Of a stretch of DNA of 7,111 nucleotides, positions 5,526 through 7,111 are shown piece after piece. How positions within the stretch are numbered: position 1 is the stretch's first letter; each line of letters opens with the position of its first letter. The notes beneath the pieces were generated by a model. The model was not told the origin of the DNA and made no database searches. It saw only the letters and a program-made list of their open reading frames with translations. A program made the translations under genes and the position numbers. Source of the DNA: Erythrobacter sp. UBA3075 (GTDB lineage Bacteria > Pseudomonadota > Alphaproteobacteria > Sphingomonadales > Sphingomonadaceae); assembly GCA_002367375.1 (NCBI GenBank), contig DFBR01000093.1:3760-10870 (forward strand), in the 5' to 3' direction.

Positions 5526-5554
5526 TTGACTTTTTGCCCGTGTCCAGCCTAGGG
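5526..5554 (+). promoter_or_regulatory. promoter candidate for the helicase gene
   Basis: TTGACT (5526-5531), followed by a T-run, is a strong -35-like box. CTAGGG (5549-5554) lies 17 bases downstream in the -10 position; TAGGGC would be at 18. The -10 match is poor, but the CTAG core resembles the one seen before the tRNA gene in this window. The expected start near 5561 would leave a leader of about 50 bases before the TTG start codon. Confidence 0.42.
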
Positions 5555-5613
5555 CGCGGCGCGATGGTGCTGCGTTTTGGCAGAGCCACCTTTATTTTCC
5601 GGAAACATGTATT

Positions 5614-7047
5614 TTGACCACTTTTGCCGATCTCGGCCTCTCTCCTGAATTGCTTAAGGCCGTTGAAGCGTCCGGCTATACCGAACCCACGCCGATCCAG
5701 GCGGAGGCGATTCCGGCCGTGCTGATGATGAAAGACCTCATCGGCATCGCCCAGACCGGTACCGGCAAGACGGCGAGCTTCGTGCTGCCGATGATCGACG
5801 TACTGGCCAACGGTCGGCGTCGCGCGCTGATGCCGCGCTCGCTCATTCTGGAGCCGACGCGTGAACTTGCAGCGCAGGTGGCCGAGAACTTCGAAAATTA
5901 CGGCAAAAACCACGATTTGAAGATGGCGCTGCTGATTGGCGGCGTGCAGATGGGCGATCAGGTGAAGGCGCTCAACGAAGGCGTTGACGTGTTGATTGCC
6001 ACGCCGGGCCGTTTGATGGACTTGTTCGAGCGCGGCAAGATCCTGCTCAACGGGTGCGAGCTGCTGGTGATCGATGAAGCTGACCGGATGCTCGACATGG
6101 GCTTCATTCCCGATATTGAATTCATCTGCGAAAAGCTGCCAGAACAACGCCAGACCATGCTGTTCAGCGCCACCATGCCGCCACCGATTGCCAATTTGGC
6201 GAAGAAGTTCCTCGACAATCCCAAGCGGATCGAAGTGAGCCGCGCGGCATCTACCAACGAAAATATTACCGCATTCAAAGTCCCGGTGAAGTCCCGCGAA
6301 AAGCGCGAAACGCTGACCTGGCTGCTGCGCAATGACCATGTCGACACCGCAATCGTGTTTTCGAACCGCAAGACCACGGTGCGCGAACTCAACAAGAACT
6401 TGCAGCGCGCCGGTTTCCGCTCTGGCGAGATCCACGGTGATATCGATCAGGCATCGCGCAACAAGGAATTGCAGCGCTTCAAGGATGGCGAGATAAACAT
6501 TCTCGTCGCCTCCGACGTTGCCGCGCGCGGGTTGGACATCAAGGGCGTGTCCCACGTTTTCAATTACGACACGCCGTGGCACCCGGATGATTACGTCCAC
6601 CGTATCGGCCGCACAGGCCGCGCCGGAAACAAAGGCCGCGCCTTCACTTTCGTGGCTCCGGAAGATGCCGAGGCAATCGACAATGTCGAGAAGCTGACCG
6701 GCAGTCCGATCCCGGTGTTCGGCAAGAAAGACGTCCGCGTCGACCTGCCCGATGCTGCTGCAAAGCCGAAATCCAAGGCCAAGCGTGAAGAGCGGGAGGA
6801 AGCGCAAGACGCTCCGGAGGAGCAGACGGAAGAAAAGCCCAAGCGTTCACGGGCGAAGAAGCCCGACCGCGATGATGCGCCTGAGCGCAAGCCGCGCAAG
6901 GCCAGGCGTGAAGACGAACCGCGCGAGGAAAAGCCGCACAAGGAAGAGCGCAAACCGCGCGGCCGCAAGCAGGATGAAGAACCTGTGCCTGCAGGCGAGT
7001 GGAACGGCCCCAAGCCCGACTTCCTCGGCGTTGGTTTCAAGGGCTGA
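5614..7047 (+). CDS. rhlE: DEAD-box RNA helicase, RhlE type
   Basis: A 477-residue ATP-dependent RNA helicase, cytoplasmic, of the kind acting in ribosome assembly, cold adaptation and RNA decay. All motifs are present: Q motif GYTEPTPIQ (21-29), motif I AQTGTGKT (46-53), Ia PTRELA (81-86), GG (109-110), Ib TPGR (130-133), II DEAD (154-157), III SAT (185-187), IV IVFSN (247-251), V DVAARGLDI (301-309) and VI HRIGRTGRAG (329-338). Residues about 372-460 form a disordered Lys/Arg/Glu tail with repeated ERKPR and EEKP units, likely for RNA or protein contact. The protein ends in the more hydrophobic WNGPKPDFLGVGFKG. The start is read as TTG 5614, eight bases after GGAAA, because the residues from it (MTTFADLGLSPEL) match the usual RhlE N-terminus. 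The only nearby ATG (5607) is out of frame. RhlE is the closest named type. Confidence 0.93.
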   Translation: MTTFADLGLSPELLKAVEASGYTEPTPIQAEAIPAVLMMKDLIGIAQTGTGKTASFVLPMIDVLANGRRRALMPRSLILEPTRELAAQVAENFENYGKNHDLKMALLIGGVQMGDQVKALNEGVDVLIATPGRLMDLFERGKILLNGCELLVIDEADRMLDMGFIPDIEFICEKLPEQRQTMLFSATMPPPIANLAKKFLDNPKRIEVSRAASTNENITAFKVPVKSREKRETLTWLLRNDHVDTAIVFSNRKTTVRELNKNLQRAGFRSGEIHGDIDQASRNKELQRFKDGEINILVASDVAARGLDIKGVSHVFNYDTPWHPDDYVHRIGRTGRAGNKGRAFTFVAPEDAEAIDNVEKLTGSPIPVFGKKDVRVDLPDAAAKPKSKAKREEREEAQDAPEEQTEEKPKRSRAKKPDRDDAPERKPRKARREDEPREEKPHKEERKPRGRKQDEEPVPAGEWNGPKPDFLGVGFKG

Positions 7048-7070
7048 TAGACCAAGTTCCGGCGACGAAT

Positions 7071-7111
7071 TCAGGCCTTGGAGCGCAGCTCCGCGGCCCG
7101 TTCTTGCGGTA
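7071..7111 (-). CDS. 3' end of a convergent gene, partial
   Basis: On the minus strand the last 12 codons before a TGA (7073-7071) read PQERAAELRSKA. Ten of these 12 codons end in G or C, as in the real genes of this window, and the composition is typical of a helical protein C-terminus. It would converge on the helicase gene with a 23-base gap, which leaves no room for a separate terminator. The visible part is too short to name a family, and a chance open frame cannot be excluded. Confidence 0.4.
   Translation of the reverse strand, partial: PQERAAELRSKA

Noticed and set aside
5579..5598. TGGC-AGA-GCCA stem followed by a T-rich run in the helicase leader, as an attenuator
   Set aside because: Four base pairs with a three-base loop are too weak, and the T-rich run is interrupted.
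5485..6807. 440-codon open frame on the minus strand opposite the helicase gene
   Set aside because: It lies antisense to a fully motif-bearing helicase, its translation has no recognisable domain, and its His/Arg-rich composition is that of a mirrored GC-rich gene.

Overview
This window looks like an ordinary chromosomal stretch from an alphaproteobacterium, most likely a sphingomonad (Erythrobacter/Novosphingobium-like). Three things point there: a CpdR-type single-domain response regulator, a SapC-family protein of the kind common in sphingomonads, and GC-rich codon use. No phage, transposase, CRISPR array or defence module is visible. This placement is an inference from protein character; no database was searched.

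Layout from left to right. A small cysteine-free MerR-family regulator (17-415, +) converges on a tRNA-Val(GAC) gene (452-526, -) that has its own promoter-like element. Next comes a divergent pair: cpdR (644-1018, -) and an N-formylglutamate amidohydrolase family protein (1164-2108, +). Their shared 145-bp gap holds a near-consensus CtrA-type site and a perfect 10-bp direct repeat. The 227-bp gap after the amidohydrolase has no convincing protein gene. On the minus strand it carries a terminator for sapC, then a candidate small RNA with a -35-like box, a strong hairpin, an exposed CCUCCC and its own intrinsic terminator.

sapC (2336-3145, -) is preceded by a 7-bp inverted repeat flanking a weak promoter candidate. 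Upstream of it on the same strand is an FAD-linked oxidase of the D-2-hydroxyglutarate/D-lactate dehydrogenase type (3284-4729, -), with an intact metal-ligand pattern. Divergent from that is an unrecognised exported four-cysteine protein (4866-5471, +). A DEAD-box RNA helicase of the RhlE type (5614-7047, +) follows, apparently starting at TTG behind a good promoter candidate and ending in a charged tail. The right edge probably clips the 3' end of a convergent gene (minus strand, stop at 7071-7073).

The genes do not form one pathway. They are mostly single transcription units with individual regulatory regions. The regulation-related items (CpdR, CtrA-like site, sRNA candidate, sapC operator candidate) are the most interesting content. 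I see no clear multi-gene undescribed system.
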